Assembly (NCBI GenBank): GCA_019096155.1
Contig: JAHCVI010000004.1
Span: 1,488,001-1,552,000, forward strand
Length of the DNA stretch: 64,000 bases
Origin: Staphylotrichum longicolle
Lineage: Eukaryota > Ascomycota > Sordariomycetes > Sordariales > Chaetomiaceae
Direction of reading: 5' to 3'
Under the pieces are notes generated by a model that saw nothing but the letters and a program-made list of their open reading frames with translations, made no database searches and was not told the origin of the DNA. Positions 33,707 to 45,751 of this stretch are shown in pieces; positions within the stretch are counted from its first letter, which is position 1, and each line of letters opens with the position of its first letter. Made by a program: the position numbers and the translations under genes.

Positions 33707-36272
33707 ATGTTGTACGTAGATGGGATGAAAGAAGATGGCGGCAGCCGGGGGTTGGCTTTCGCCATGGCGACGGCGCACAATGGCTGACGGCGTCTTCCAG
33801 CGTCCTCCCTCCTCCCCCCCGATACCCGACCGGCACGGGATACAATGGCCTTCCCGCCGGGGCAGCGATGCCAATGATCGAGACGAACAACATCCTCAGT
33901 AACCCCACGGGGCCCGAATACCAGTTTCTGGTCGGCGAGGGCAAGTTCCGCGACCCCGGTCCCCAGTGAAAACGACGGCCCGTCCTAACTCTTCCAGGGC
34001 TGTACGTCTTGAAGGAGGACCTTCACCTTGCGACCCCGCCGCCACACCCTTCCGAGGCCCCGATCGTCAATCCGAATCCCCTCTCGACGGCACCCCAGCC
34101 CGCGACCGCAGGCACGCGACTTACGCTGCTCAATCTCGACGTCAGCCCGCTCTCGTCCGCCCTCTATCGGACCACATCGCAGTCGGAAGGGGCTCGGGGG
34201 AGCATACCAGAACACCTGGACGAGAGCCAGTCCTCGACAGATGCGCGCGAGAGCAGCAGCGATGTCGGGCGCATTAACTCGACCGAGGTCCCGCCATTCG
34301 CATCCAATGCGCCAGCGTTCGGCGAAGGGAACACTCTCCTTGCGCCCGTCGCTCAGAAGGATGCGAACAAGCGGCGCAAACCAAAGAACAACATGACGAA
34401 GAGCAATTCGTCCTTCATTTCGAGGGTGATCAATCACGAGGCGTTGAGCAAGCGGTTACAGGAGCGGGCGCGAGACGGTCTCTTTGCATTTGCCAACGTC
34501 AACCGCGCCTTCCAATGGCTGGACATGTCGTCTCCGTTGAAGGTAAGATCCCAACGGCAGAACCAAGGCGACCCCTACTGACCGTCTCCAGGCCGAGTAC
34601 CTGACGAAGATCCTCTTCACCAAGGCCCACTGTCTGTGTCATGACGTGAACAAGGTGACTAAGAGCTCAACGCACATCGACGTAGTCATGGGTTTCTCGA
34701 CCGGCGAGATCATCTGGTGGGAGCCCACAACTCAACGGTACACCCGGCTCAACAAAAACGTATGACTTCCCCCCGCCACACACCACCGCCTCAAGCTAAC
34801 CATCGTAGGGTATCATCAACGGCACGCCCGTGTCCGAAATTCGCTGGATACCCGGATCCGAACACCTCTTTCTGGCCGCCCACATGGACGGCACGATGGT
34901 TGTCTACGATAAAGAGAAGGAGGACGGCATCTTCACGCCAGAAGAGGAGAGCGGCCCCCGGACCAGCGGCGACACCAACGGCACCGGCAGGGTCAACTAC
35001 ACCTCCCAGATCCACGTCCACAAATCCGTCCACTCCAAAAACCAAAAGGCCAACCCCGTTGCTGTCTGGAAGCTCTCCAACCATCGCATCAACGCCTTCG
35101 CCTTCTCCCCCGACAACCGCCACCTCGCCGTCGTCTCCGAGGACGGCACCCTCCGAATCTTGGATTACCTCAAGGAAGAGTTTGTCCCCCCCTCCTCCCA
35201 CATCTCTTTCCCTCCCTCTCTCACTCCCTCACTCCCTCCCTCCGCCCTTCCCTCCCTCCCTCACTAACGCCACTCACACACAAAAAGACTCCTCGACCTC
35301 CATTACGCCTACTACGGCGGCCTGACCTGCGTCTGCTGGTCGCCCGACGGCAAGTACGTCGTCACGGGCGGGCAGGACGACCTGCTCTCGATCTGGTGCC
35401 CCGGCGAGGCGGCCCGCGGCGGCGCGGCCCTCGTCGCCCGCTGCCAGGGCCACCACTCGTGGGTGACGTCGGTCGCCTTCGACCCCTGGCGCTGCGACGA
35501 GCGCAACTACCGCTTCGGCAGCGTCGGCGAGGACAGGCGCATCTGCCTGTGGGACTTTAGCGTCGGCATGCTGAACCGGCCGAGGGCGGTATGTTTTTGC
35601 TCGGCTCTCATCTCTCGTCTTTCTCCCCCTTCCCAACTTCCCGCTCCGCTCCTGCCCACTGATTCTTGGGGGAATAATGCTAACCACGTCAACCGGGCTG
35701 GCAATCCAGGCGTCCGTCCGACACCGCGCTCGGGTTCCATCTCGTCCCCCCGCCCTGGCGCCGCCGGCGCCGCCGCCCTGCCGCTGCACCGCGCGGAAAC
35801 GGGCGCGACGGCGGGTCGAGCGGCTCCGGCAGGTTGAGGTCCGACTCGAGCCTCTCGACCACGGGAGGAGGGGCGGCGATGGGTGAGGGTGACGTCCCCG
35901 GGGAGAAGGGGGGCAGGGTGCTGCCGCATCCTGTGGAGCCACGGGCAAATACGGCGACGTTGCCGCCTGTTTTGGTACGATTTTTTTTCTTTCTCTTTCT
36001 CCCTTTTCGCGCTACGTTATTTTGATTGATGTGGGACGGGAATGCTGATATGGAGATGGCAGAGCAAAACCGTGGATGATGATCCGTTGTGCTGGGTGGG
36101 ATTCACGCCGGATGCGATCTTGACGAGCTGCAAGACAGGTAGGACGTCTCTCCCAACAAGCTGGCGTGGTGCTGGAAGCTAATCCAACGGGGGCGCGTGT
36201 GCAGGACACATCCGGACGTGGACGAGACCATCGGAGCTGGCGCAGCAGCTGGAGGAGAAGGCGCACGCGTGA
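33707..36272 (+). CDS. creC: Catabolite repression WD40 protein CreC, exon 7 frame broken twice
   Basis: CreC is a WD-repeat protein that stabilises the CreB deubiquitinase, which acts in carbon catabolite repression. Nine exons: 33707-33711, 33801-33940, 33998-34542, 34592-34759, 34809-35179, 35288-35588, 35710-35974, 36063-36138 and 36205-36272. Exon 1 holds five coding bases (ATGTT) and completes the conserved start MFVLPPPPRY. Intron 2 is GC-AG (GCAAGT at 33941). Intron 5 has a GTTTGT donor and a CT-rich body. Conserved segments include LKEDLHLATPPPHPSEAP, the WD motifs LSNHRINAFAFSPDNRHLAV and YYGGLTCVCWSPDGKYV, and the C-terminal DPLCWVGFTPDAILTSCKTG. In exon 7 the frame moves twice (near 35722-35733 and 35805-35834); each shift is equivalent to one missing base. 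With both counted the protein has 646 residues. Confidence 0.88.
35183..35270. repeat. Pyrimidine-rich (CCCT)n tract in creC intron 5
   Basis: The intron body is almost pure C and T on the plus strand, with repeated CTCCCTCCCT units, ending before the acceptor at 35287. Confidence 0.75.
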
Positions 36273-36446
36273 TTGCTCTGGGGATGGGGGCTATCGGGAT
36301 GGGGAGGTGTGTTGGATTTGTTTGCGTGGCGGCATGTTGGTTTACCTTACTTGGTTGGTTGAAGTGGTCTTGTACATACGGCATTCCTGTGATATGATGA
36401 GATCTGTTTAGCACATAGTCACAACAAGCGAGAGTTGGCCGTCGCC

Positions 36447-36473
36447 TCATGCCTGTTCATGCCTGTTCATGCC
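36447..36473. repeat. Short direct repeat (TCATGCCTGT)
   Basis: Two and a half copies of a 10-bp unit lie just downstream of creC. Confidence 0.8.
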
Positions 36474-39227
36474 ACAGAGCCCTCCCGGAATCAGGGTATG
36501 CGCTCCGGATCATGGTTGTCCCTGACGAATGCCGTATTCTAAACCAAGACCACCAGCGGTGAGAAAAATGAGGTGGGCCCAACAACCGTCGGGCGCTTTG
36601 TTTCTCCTGGCCTGAAACATCTCGCAAAAAGTTGGCGATGTATCCGTCTCAGGGTATCATTGTCGGCCAACTCAAATTGGCGAGACATGGTTGTCACCGG
36701 CTAGGCCATCTTCTTCTCGTTACCGAACCCTTTCTTTTAGACCGAGGATGGAAATTGTCGGCACAAACGAACGGTTGGGCAAATGACACCCCCTGCACCG
36801 CCATGTCCCACACGAGGGTTGGTAGCACCAGGATGTTATTGTGGACATCGCCGGACAACAGTCGACCAGTTGTTTTGGCATTCCAGCTGTTGTGGGCGAC
36901 GGTCGGTTGGAGGCGGCAGCGGATCAGGTAGCGTCAACATAAAAGCACACCAAAGTGCTGATGGGTGGTTGGTTTGTAGGCGAGACATCATTGCCAACCT
37001 TTCACCTTCCAGGGGTGCTGGCTTCCTTGCATATGCACTTAATACGGTATCATGCACGGCAGGCATATTGTGGTACGGTGCCTGCGTGGGTTCGGCATGG
37101 CATCTCGGGATCGACACCAAGGAGCCGGGTCATCTGAACCCGAGAGCCGGCCGCCGACGTCTGTTTGGTTGACACATGCCCGTTCGTGTAATATGAGCTG
37201 GGGACGAGCTTGAGCCGTGGCATCAGCTGTTGCCGGTTCATTGCACTACTAAGTATCCTCCTCGGCTTGTCCAGCGCGGGGCAATCCCGAACTGCTCGGC
37301 CCGCTTCCGGGAGGGCGGGGTGCACTGCGAACGATGCTGCTGAGGTGGACAGTGAGTATATCATTGTGGTATGACATGGCCGCATTGTGAGCCGAGTCTG
37401 TCGGTACGTGGACGAAGTACCGTTACGCGGACCCCTGCTGCGTGGGTCGTGCCGTGCAAGTGGCTGCCGGAACGCTTCCGGAAGGCTTGCGGGAACGGGA
37501 TTCACAGTCGTGTATCACCGACTGGTTTCCGCGACCGGAATCCCGGTCGATACTGGTGTTTCTGATAATGGTGTTGCGGCTGAGTGATCGACGACACGGG
37601 TGGCGTCACATGCCAAGCAGGGGAGCAAGCGCCGAGGACTGTTCCACCAGGATGCACCAGAAACCCTCCTGTCTCAAGCGAAGATGGCGCAATCACATCA
37701 CCGTTTCCCAACGCTTACCGCTGGGTCCAATCCGGGCTCGAAGCCCACTTCCGCCTTGCGGTGAGTCAAAAGAGGGTTTTTCTGTTGATATCGGAAGCGG
37801 TTCCAGCCCGGCCGAAAGTCTTGGTGATCCACCAATGGCATGGGCTGGAAAGGGATCCGGTCCTCGGAGAACAGGATCGCCATGTGTGCTACCGATATGG
37901 TGATATCCAATCCTGGATATTCAACGGTGACGACTTGCGAGCAACAACACGGCAACTGACTCTCGTTGACGACATGCACGCCTGATTGCCATGTGCAGAT
38001 GACGGAAACCAGTGGCAAGCTTGGGGAGAGATTGCTCATAGGGCAGATCTCTTACGACGGATGCGCGGCATCTGCCGGTGATGGTCCCCTGGCCCTGCGA
38101 TGAACCACGTCGGACGAGCTCCACTGGGCAAGAACAAGCTCTTTGACTTCGGATTTTGTGGGCCAGAGCTGCGTTGAGAAACGGGGTCCAGTGCAGAAAT
38201 GAGCAATGCAGACGTGACTGTGCCAAATATACACACAGTTTCGTGGGTCCCTCCGGCGTGGCGATCGCCATGACAAATGATCTCAAAACGGCGCTGCCTC
38301 TGAGGTCATGGAGGTTGAGCCTGAAGGTTCCCGCCGCCAAGGGGAAATGACCAAATGTGGTGAAGTTTTGACGAGTCGGGAAGTTGACGATTCGGGAAGC
38401 TCCGACAGTTGCGCTGAAACGGTGGCGGATGGAAGAACAAAGGCCCAGTCAAGGAAGCCTTCTGGACCTTCCATAAGGTGGGGCGGCATATCGTTCCTGG
38501 ATTCCGGCCTGATTCAGCGACAATCGATCTGGTCAGCCCAGAGGTGCCCAAAGCGGCTGCTGGTCCTTGTGCTCTCTATCAAGCAGGGAGGCACTAGTTA
38601 TTTCGAAGCTGAAACGCATCATGCAGGTATTAGGCAATGCTGCCCTGTGCTCCAGCCTCTAGGGCTGTTTGCTGCGCCGGACAAGAACATGTGTCCCTTC
38701 CCGTGCTGTGCTGTGGAATCCGTTGGCCATCGCTGTTCGGTGAACGGGCCCAAGGCGGATTGGCGAATCGGAGCCGTTCAGAGCACCACAGCCCTGCGCC
38801 TTGAGACTTTGAGACGAGACGCGAGTTGACTGCCACCCAACGCTGTCGCAATCCGCCTGCCCCACCACCGGATTCAGCAACTCCTTGAGTTGGTGGAGCC
38901 AGCGTTTTTTTTTCTCTGAGCTTTTTTCTTTTTGGCGTTCTTCTTCCCGCCTTATGCCCCCACTTTCCTGCCAACTTGGAGTTTTGAGTTGGTTGCGGTG
39001 TGTCACTCGATTGAACAGTGTGCACAGCATCGCCGGGACTGCTGACTGCGGCGAGTGCCCGCGAAATAGCCCAGGACAGCCCGCCCCTAAGCTGCCTCGG
39101 AAACGGTGCTCTCAGGTCGGTAATTACCGACTTGCACGGTATTCGGGGCTTCCAGAGCCGCCAGGGCGTCCAGGTCTTCGGGGTTCGTACTGAAGGTACC
39201 GGGATTACCGGGCGGTGAACAGCTGCC

Positions 39228-39234
39228 TATAAAT
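39228..39234 (+). promoter_or_regulatory. Candidate TATA box of creD
   Basis: TATAAAT occurs in the context CCTATAAATGGGG, about 300 bases upstream of the creD start codon. It is the best TATA-like element in this gap. The start site has not been mapped, so this is inference. Confidence 0.3.
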
Positions 39235-39535
39235 GGGGCGCACCTCGTAACCCCTGCTTATCCGATTCGGGTGACAATGGCAAGGCAGGCATGAGCTGGG
39301 TTTCGCTTTTCGCTTGCCGTGGGAGCCCTGCACATGCCACGCCACCTTGACGGCTTCCATGCATGGGTTCCCGTATCTTGGGTTGACGATTTTCCCTCTC
39401 TGGGCCCCCCTCCATCCCGCGTTTCTCACAGCCTCCTACTTTATGACTGAGTATCTCTTAGTGCCCCCCGCGGGCACCTTCTCCTTCCTCCTACCTAAAC
39501 CCAAAACACACAGAACCTATCGACCTGCTTCCTAG

Positions 39536-41635
39536 ATGATGCGGTCCTTCAACCCCTTCACGTCGGCCGCCGGGCGATGTACCCTCTTTGAGATCCGGTG
39601 AGTCCTGCTCCGGTGCCGGTGCCCACGTGTGCTGCCACCATCCGCTGCTTACTGACCTCCTTCCGGCAACAGCCTTGAAAATGACTTTATCGTCTTCCGG
39701 GGTAACGACCATGAAGCTTCGGGCCAGCTCCTCAAGGGCACCCTCGTGCTCTGTCTGTCGTCAGCTTTGAGGGTCGAGGACATCCACCTAAAACTGATGG
39801 GCACGGCCCACTACACGTATGCCTCCCGCCCGCACTGCGCAGCTAAGAGAAGAGGTAAACTCGGGAAAGAGCACCAATCTGACTTGTTTTTTTCTACCAG
39901 TTGGACCGACGCAAAGGTAACAGCAACGGGCATCTCCACCCACAAAGTCGACAAGACGATGCAGTTCTTCGATCACCGATGGCCACCTTTCGCAGGGATC
40001 GGGGCTCCAAATCCAGCAGACCCGTCTCGTCAGCAGACAAAGGGCGTCACGCTGCCGCCAGGGAACTACGAGTGGCCGTTCGAGGTGCTGCTCAACGGCG
40101 ACACCACCGAGAGCGTCGAGGGCATGCGAGAGGCGAGCATTAGGTACAAGCTCAAGGCAACGGTGGCAAGGGGCAAGCTGGTCCACGACATCCACGCCTA
40201 CAAGCAACTGCGTGTCATCCGGACCCTTGAGGCATCCGCGCTCGAGTTTCTCCACGCCATGAGCATCGAGAACATCTGGCCGAACAAGATCGACTATTCG
40301 ATTGTCGTCCCACAAAAGGCCGTCGTCTTTGGCAGCTGCATCCCCGTAGAAATGAGATTCACGCCTCTACTCAAGGGCCTCGAGCTCGGCGACATCAAGA
40401 TCAAACTGATGGAGGTCCACGACATCGTCCTGCAATCACCAGCCGGCCACGCTATTAGGGAACACAAGAAAGAGCGGGAAGTCGACTCGTGGACCATCCC
40501 AGTGAGCAGAGAGGAGCACTGGCAGGACGTCATCACCGACAGCGGGCCGGGAAGGCTGGAGGGCCAAGAGGGCTGGGTGGTCAACACGTCGCTGACGTTG
40601 CCTAAGAAGTTGACCAAGTGTCTCCAGGACGTGAACGCCAAGGGGATTAAGGTCCGGCACAAGCTGAAGCTCGTGGTGGCGCTCAATAACCCTGATAACC
40701 ACGTTTCAGAACTGCGTGCGACGCTGCCCGTGTCGATATTCATTTCCCCCAACATGCCGCTCGATGAGGACGGGAACCTCGTGCGACAGTTGCCCAACGG
40801 GGCGTCCAGAGAAGCGGCGACCATCGCCCCGCCAGCGTACGAGCACCACCGCTTGGACCAGATTTATGAGGACATCGACCCGATCAACTTGCATTCGCCG
40901 ATCGGAGGTCGGTCAGGGGTGAGCAGCCCTTTCCGCGGCCATTCCAGGGCAGGCTCGACCGAAAACCTCCCAGCCCTGCTGCAGGGCGCAATCCAACCGG
41001 ACTTGCTTGCGTCTAGGCTACACAACATGTCTCTGGATGAGCGGCATAGGAACACGTCGTGGAACTCGAACCTCTCAGCGGCTGGCACCGGGTCAAGGAC
41101 GGACAGCCCGGGCGACGACGGCCACCCGTCACCTCCCGCCTCAGCACCACTTACCCGACACAACAGCGGCGATGAGCCCTCAGGATCCAATACGCCGCCA
41201 GAGCATCTCGACTTCCCCGAAATCTCAGAGCTCTCCAAAGTGCCTAGCTATCAGACGGCCGTCAAGACACCCGTTTCGCGGCCGCGTGTGGCGGACGGGT
41301 GCGCCCTCCCAGACTACGCGACGGCCTTGAGCGCTCCAAGTTCACCGCCAGGGTCGCCCTACCTCGGCCCGGCGACGCCATCAATAGAGCATAGCTTGGA
41401 GGCTATCGCCGAGGCCGCACAAGAACCGTCCCCGGTCTCAGCGAGCGCCTCATTCTTCCTTCCCGCGCCGACCTCAGCCCCGGCGCCAACTTCGGCACCC
41501 GCACCCGCGCCAACTTCGGCCCCCGCCTCATATTCCCTCCCCGCTTCACGAGACCCCAGCCCGGCTGCACAGAACCGCAGGCCGACCATGGCCCACAGGC
41601 GACAGTTTTCATCTGGATTCTTTCAAACGTCCTAA
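39536..41635 (+). CDS. creD: Arrestin-like HECT ubiquitin-ligase adaptor CreD
   Basis: CreD (Rod1/Rog3 family) links transporters and other cargo to the Rsp5/HulA ubiquitin ligase during carbon catabolite control. Three exons (39536-39597, 39673-39816, 39901-41635) give 646 residues. The start is MMRSFNPF (second Met at 39539). The arrestin N domain contains LENDFIVFRGNDHEASGQ. The arrestin C domain contains HAMSIENIWPNKIDYSI, a CreD hallmark, and GIKVRHKLKLVVALNNPDNH. A PPAY motif near residue 380 fits the WW-domain binding PY motif. The C-terminal third is Ser/Pro-rich with repeated APTSAPAP units. Both introns have good donors (GTGAGT and GTATGC). The nearest gene upstream, on the same strand, is creC, which acts in the same pathway. 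Confidence 0.92.
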
Positions 41636-43212
41636 ACATCGCCGGCGAGGGAGACGAAGGGCGCCGGCTGCACCTGCTCCAGGCACGCAGTGGGTAGTCT
41701 CAAGGTCCTTCAACCCAGGCGAAGGCCGCCGGCCAGACCCCGCCAGGCGGTTAGCAGCCCGTGTATGATTCTACATCGGTGTATTAGTGCTTTTTTCTTT
41801 GTTCGTACGACTTTGCATGGCATGGCGTTCCTCGGAAGACGGTGATGGGCTTTTGGCTTGGGATTGGGTCGGATAGGCTGGGAGGCGGCGGCGCGAGCTG
41901 CCGGGAATTGGCAACGACACGGCGCGGGGATGGACAACTTTTGGTTGCTTTTTTGGTCTCGCGTTTCCTTGATACCCCGTTGCATACACACACAGACACA
42001 CAAACACAAAATTGGTCGGTGCCAATCCTAATAGAGGTTCCTTCATGAGTTGCATGTTTCAACGTCGACGTTTGAGGGCTGGTGTGGTGTTGCGCAATGC
42101 AGGCTGGGTCGATGTTGATGCGCCCGTTCCATAAATGCAAAGCACACGTCCCGTAGGATTGCGGTGAGACGGCGCAAGCGGTGTTGGTATTCTTGGGTGA
42201 CAGAATTGGCTGCGTGATGAGACTGGTTTTTGATGATGAAACTCGGTCGGGGGAACCCGTCCTCCCGGGCCAGAGTTTGAACCCTTTAACTAGTGTAGAC
42301 CAGGCTTCATGAGACCGAGATTGTAAAGTTTTCGGGGATTCAATGGACCCTTGCTACCGAAATAGCCATCGACGTCATTGCAAGCAGGACCCCTGTGAAG
42401 CTGGGGGTTTTGGGTCCAGAACCCCAAATTGCAGTCGGTGGCCTCTCCCTCTCGAGCACGGTCTCAGACGACAGAGCACGACCTCATCTGCTTCTGACGG
42501 CGGAACCGCCAGACCGAGACCCTCGCACCTCGTAAACCCCAGCTGCGACAGGTCACGACACAGCGCAACCACCGAAGACGAACCAGACCGCCAGGCGCGC
42601 CAGCTGGACAGGGTCCGTATCAGAGCTGCTGCCCCGCCGAGGGCCCATCTCGGTTACGTCATACGGTCTCGTCCGTCCAATGCTGATCGTCGCAGGGATC
42701 GCGCAGGGGCCACTGCATCTGCTTGGCGGGCAACTTTTCAGTGGAACCACGCTGTGGGCAGAGAGGGGCAAGCAGCTCTGGGATGGGAGGATGGGCGCCC
42801 ACGGGGCCGCTGTGCTGCCCGACCCGCGCTGGGCGAATTGATCCCGCGTCGTTCTTGGTCGCCGAACATCACGCACTTAAAAGGGTGAGGTTATTGGACC
42901 AAGGACCAATTGTGCTGCTGCCCAACCTTAGTTTTGGAGATCACTTTTGGGAGGCTTGACGATTGTAATGACCTCATAGGTCAAGTGGCTTTTTTTTTTC
43001 CTTCTTCGAAACTGCTGTGATCTTGATTCTGGGCACGACTTGGGACGAACGAGGCTTCCCTCTTCATCTGGTGTTCTCTCGACCGATCCGCTCTGTTGGG
43101 ATCGAAGCTTCATTTAGGTATTGTACAGACACCAAACACCGCGCACAGCACACACAAGACACCACCACTGCAGAATCGAATTTGATCTTGGAGGAGTATC
43201 TGTTCTTACACG
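41636..43212. other. Intergenic region, creD to SLM1-like gene
   Basis: This interval of 1.58 kb has no supported gene. The 181-codon frame at 42343-42888 is Arg/Pro-rich and looks random. A CA-rich run occurs at about 41983-42010. The right end should be the promoter and leader of the SLM1-like gene. Confidence 0.45.
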
Positions 43213-44930
43213 ATGAAACGATTCGCTAGCATCCGACACAAGGACAAACGGAAATCCACAGAGATGGCCGCACCGCCTCAGGAAGCCGCGGTTCCGCCCC
43301 GGCACGAGACCATGTCCAGCATCGCCAGCGACGAGGCTGTCCCCGACACGGACCCCAACACCGTACGTTGCACTCAATTGGAGGGAATGCCGCTGGGAGA
43401 GTCCCGTGTCTGACGCGCAACAGACTGCCGGCCTCCTCGCGCAGAGACTGCAAGCTTGGAAGCATGCCGTCGTCTACCTCGAGGAGTACATGGGCGCCGT
43501 CGAGAAGATCCACAAGGCGCAGGCGAAGGACTATGAGAAGGTGCTGAAGGTGAGAGGATTCTGCTTTTCTTACTTCCAGAGCTGTATATTCACAGCGCAA
43601 TTGGCAGACCATCTCGAAGCCCCTTAGGGAGGGGCAGCACTTCGACCAGAGCCTCGGCGGCATCGCCGGCTTCTTCGAGAACATGCGCGTCAACACCCAG
43701 GCGCTGGTCAACACCAACCTCGAAACCGAGAAGAACATCAAGGGCACGGCCCTCCCGGTCATTGAGCGCTTGCATAAGGAGATCAAGCACAAGGCCAAGG
43801 AGCTGGCCCACGGCGCCGAGAAGACGGCCAAGGAGGTCGAGAAGGCCCGCAACACCACCCAGAAGCACATCGAGCTGCTCGGCCAGCACACCGCCTCGTT
43901 CGAGTCTACCGGCCACAAAGCCCACCCCAACGAAGACCCCTACGTCATCTCGCGCGGCGTCCTCCACCGCCTCAGCAAGCAGGTCGCCGAGGAGAACAAC
44001 CAGCACAACGACCTCGTCGCCGTGCAAAACAACTTTGAGACCTTCGAGCGCCACATCGTCGAGGTCCTGCACCAGTCCATGGAGACCTTCACCAACCTCA
44101 CCGGCGGCCAGGCCCTCAAGGTCCAGGCCCTGCACGCCGACATGCTCGGCGCCGCCCAGCGCGTGCCCCTCGACTTCGAGTGGAAGGCCTTCGTCAAGCG
44201 CAGCGGCGACGCCCTCGTCAACCCGGCCGAGCCCGCGCGCACCGTCGAGGCGATCCAGTTCCCCAACATGGCGCACCCCTCCACCAAGCCGCTGATCGAG
44301 GGCTCGCTCGAGCGCAAGTCGCGCAACAAGCTCTCGTGGGGCTACACCACGGGCTACTACGTCGTGACCCCCTGCAAGTTCCTGCACGAGTTCAAGGACG
44401 ACGACAACGTCCGCAAGGACCCCACCCCGGAGCTGAGCATCTACCTCCCCGACGCCGTCATCGGCGCGCCCCACGGCGAGAAGTTCAACGTCAAGGGCAA
44501 GGACCGCTCCGGCCACATGGGCGGCAAGCTCGCGGGCAGCTCAGAGCTCGCCTTCAAGGCGCACTCGCCCGCCGAGGCCGAGAAGTGGTTCGCCGTCATC
44601 CGGCAGGTCGCCGGCGCCACGGGGCCCCCCGTGCCCAGCCCGGGGAGCGAGGTGGGCAACCCGGTCGAGGCCGCCGCGGCGGCGCCGGCGCCGGCTGCGG
44701 CGGTGGGGGAGAAGCAGAAGCCGGTTGTTGCCGTGCCGGCGCAGCAGCAGCAGCAGCAGCAGGAGAGTGGCGTGACGAGCGGGGTGGCCCAGCCGGCTGC
44801 CCCTGCTGCTGCTGCGGCGGCGCCCCTCCCGGAGAAGACGGTCCCGGCGGCGGCTGCTGCTGCTGCTCCTGCGCCTGCTGCTGTTGCCGCTGAGCCTGTC
44901 CCTGCAACTGCGGCTGATACCAAGATTTAA
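43213..44930 (+). CDS. SLM1/SLM2-like PH-domain protein, phosphoinositide-binding TORC2 effector
   Basis: The family binds PI(4,5)P2 at the plasma membrane near eisosomes and relays TORC2 signalling. Three exons (43213-43362, 43424-43549, 43608-44930) encode 532 residues. After a basic N terminus (MKRFASIRHKDKRKST) comes a BAR-like helical region with AQRLQAWKHAVVYLEEYMGA and GQHFDQSLGGIAGFFENMR. A PH domain runs at about residues 317-425, starting at LIEGSLERKSRNKLSWGYTT and ending with AHSPAEAEKWFAVIRQV. The last 100 residues are Ala/Pro/Gln-rich and contain a CAG-encoded Gln run. Introns have GTACGT and GTGAGA donors. The helical-plus-PH order distinguishes it from Pil1/Lsp1. Confidence 0.88.
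44742..44763. repeat. CAG repeat in SLM1-like gene
   Basis: Seven CAG codons in frame encode a short Gln run in the low-complexity C terminus. Confidence 0.85.
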
Positions 44931-45751
44931 AGTTGAGATTGCCTGGTTTGGTTGGTGCGTTGAGCCAGTGTCGGTTGGAAGGGGGAGGGAAACGAGTCGT
45001 TTTTGGCGAGGTGTTTTCGTTATGTGATGTCACTTCATACCCCATCAACCCCCTTAATGTGAAGTAGCAAGAGTAGTCTGAGGAGTGGGAGGTTGGATTA
45101 GTTTTGTTGCAGTTGCAGTTGCAGAGTTTGGTTGGAATACCCTTCAAGTTTCTCTCTCAGGTTGTCAGATTGAGGTGTTGCTTGATTCAGATCAAGATTG
45201 GGTAATACTGCATCCTTTCCTATCTAGCGGCCCATTCATCTGTCAGATGGGCGCATTTCTTATGTATTGCATGCCTGCCAATGTGCCTCTGTGATGCCTC
45301 AATATAGTCGTGATGCTACTTTCATCATGCACGCTGTTCCGACAAACCATGATGGTGCTGTGATTTGCAGTTGTGATTGTGGAATGCCCAAACGTTTTGG
45401 TGGTTGGACGTCAGGCTTGTTCAGAGCCAGCAGGCGCGCAACTGCTTCGTCTTGCATAACTGCAGCCCAGGCTCGGTCTCAGCCTGGGTGAGTGCTCGTG
45501 GGACCGTTCGTGGAAGGGTCTGGACCTTCTGACACGGTTGAGAAACCGCGACGTCCTGGCGCGTGAAGGGTGAAGTTGGCGTCATGCCTGCAGCGCTTGA
45601 GAACTCTCCCACGGTGGCCAGGCACTCAAGGCTTCAAGCTACTCAATACACCACCTGCCACTGACGAGCAGCTCGCGAGACAAACTTGAGGCGTGAGCTC
45701 CCGCGAGTGCCTCTCGTCGCCGGGGGACATGCAACTCTTGCCCACGGCCCC
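44931..45751. other. Convergent 3' region
   Basis: No supported gene is present between the SLM1-like and CCDC174-like stop codons. Only short random frames occur. Confidence 0.5.

Larger units (their letters stand above)
36273..39535. other. Long intergenic region between creC and creD
   Basis: This is the longest gene-free stretch (3.26 kb). Open frames up to 173 codons (38308-38829) occur in all frames without domains or consistent composition. I see no transposon termini, no sign of repeat-induced mutation such as AT-rich TpA-dense sequence, and no RNA gene. A small direct repeat lies at 36447-36473. It includes the creD promoter. Confidence 0.45.

Noticed and set aside
42343..42888. 181-codon open frame between creD and the SLM1-like gene
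   Set aside because: Arg/Pro-rich random-looking sequence without homology that I recognise.
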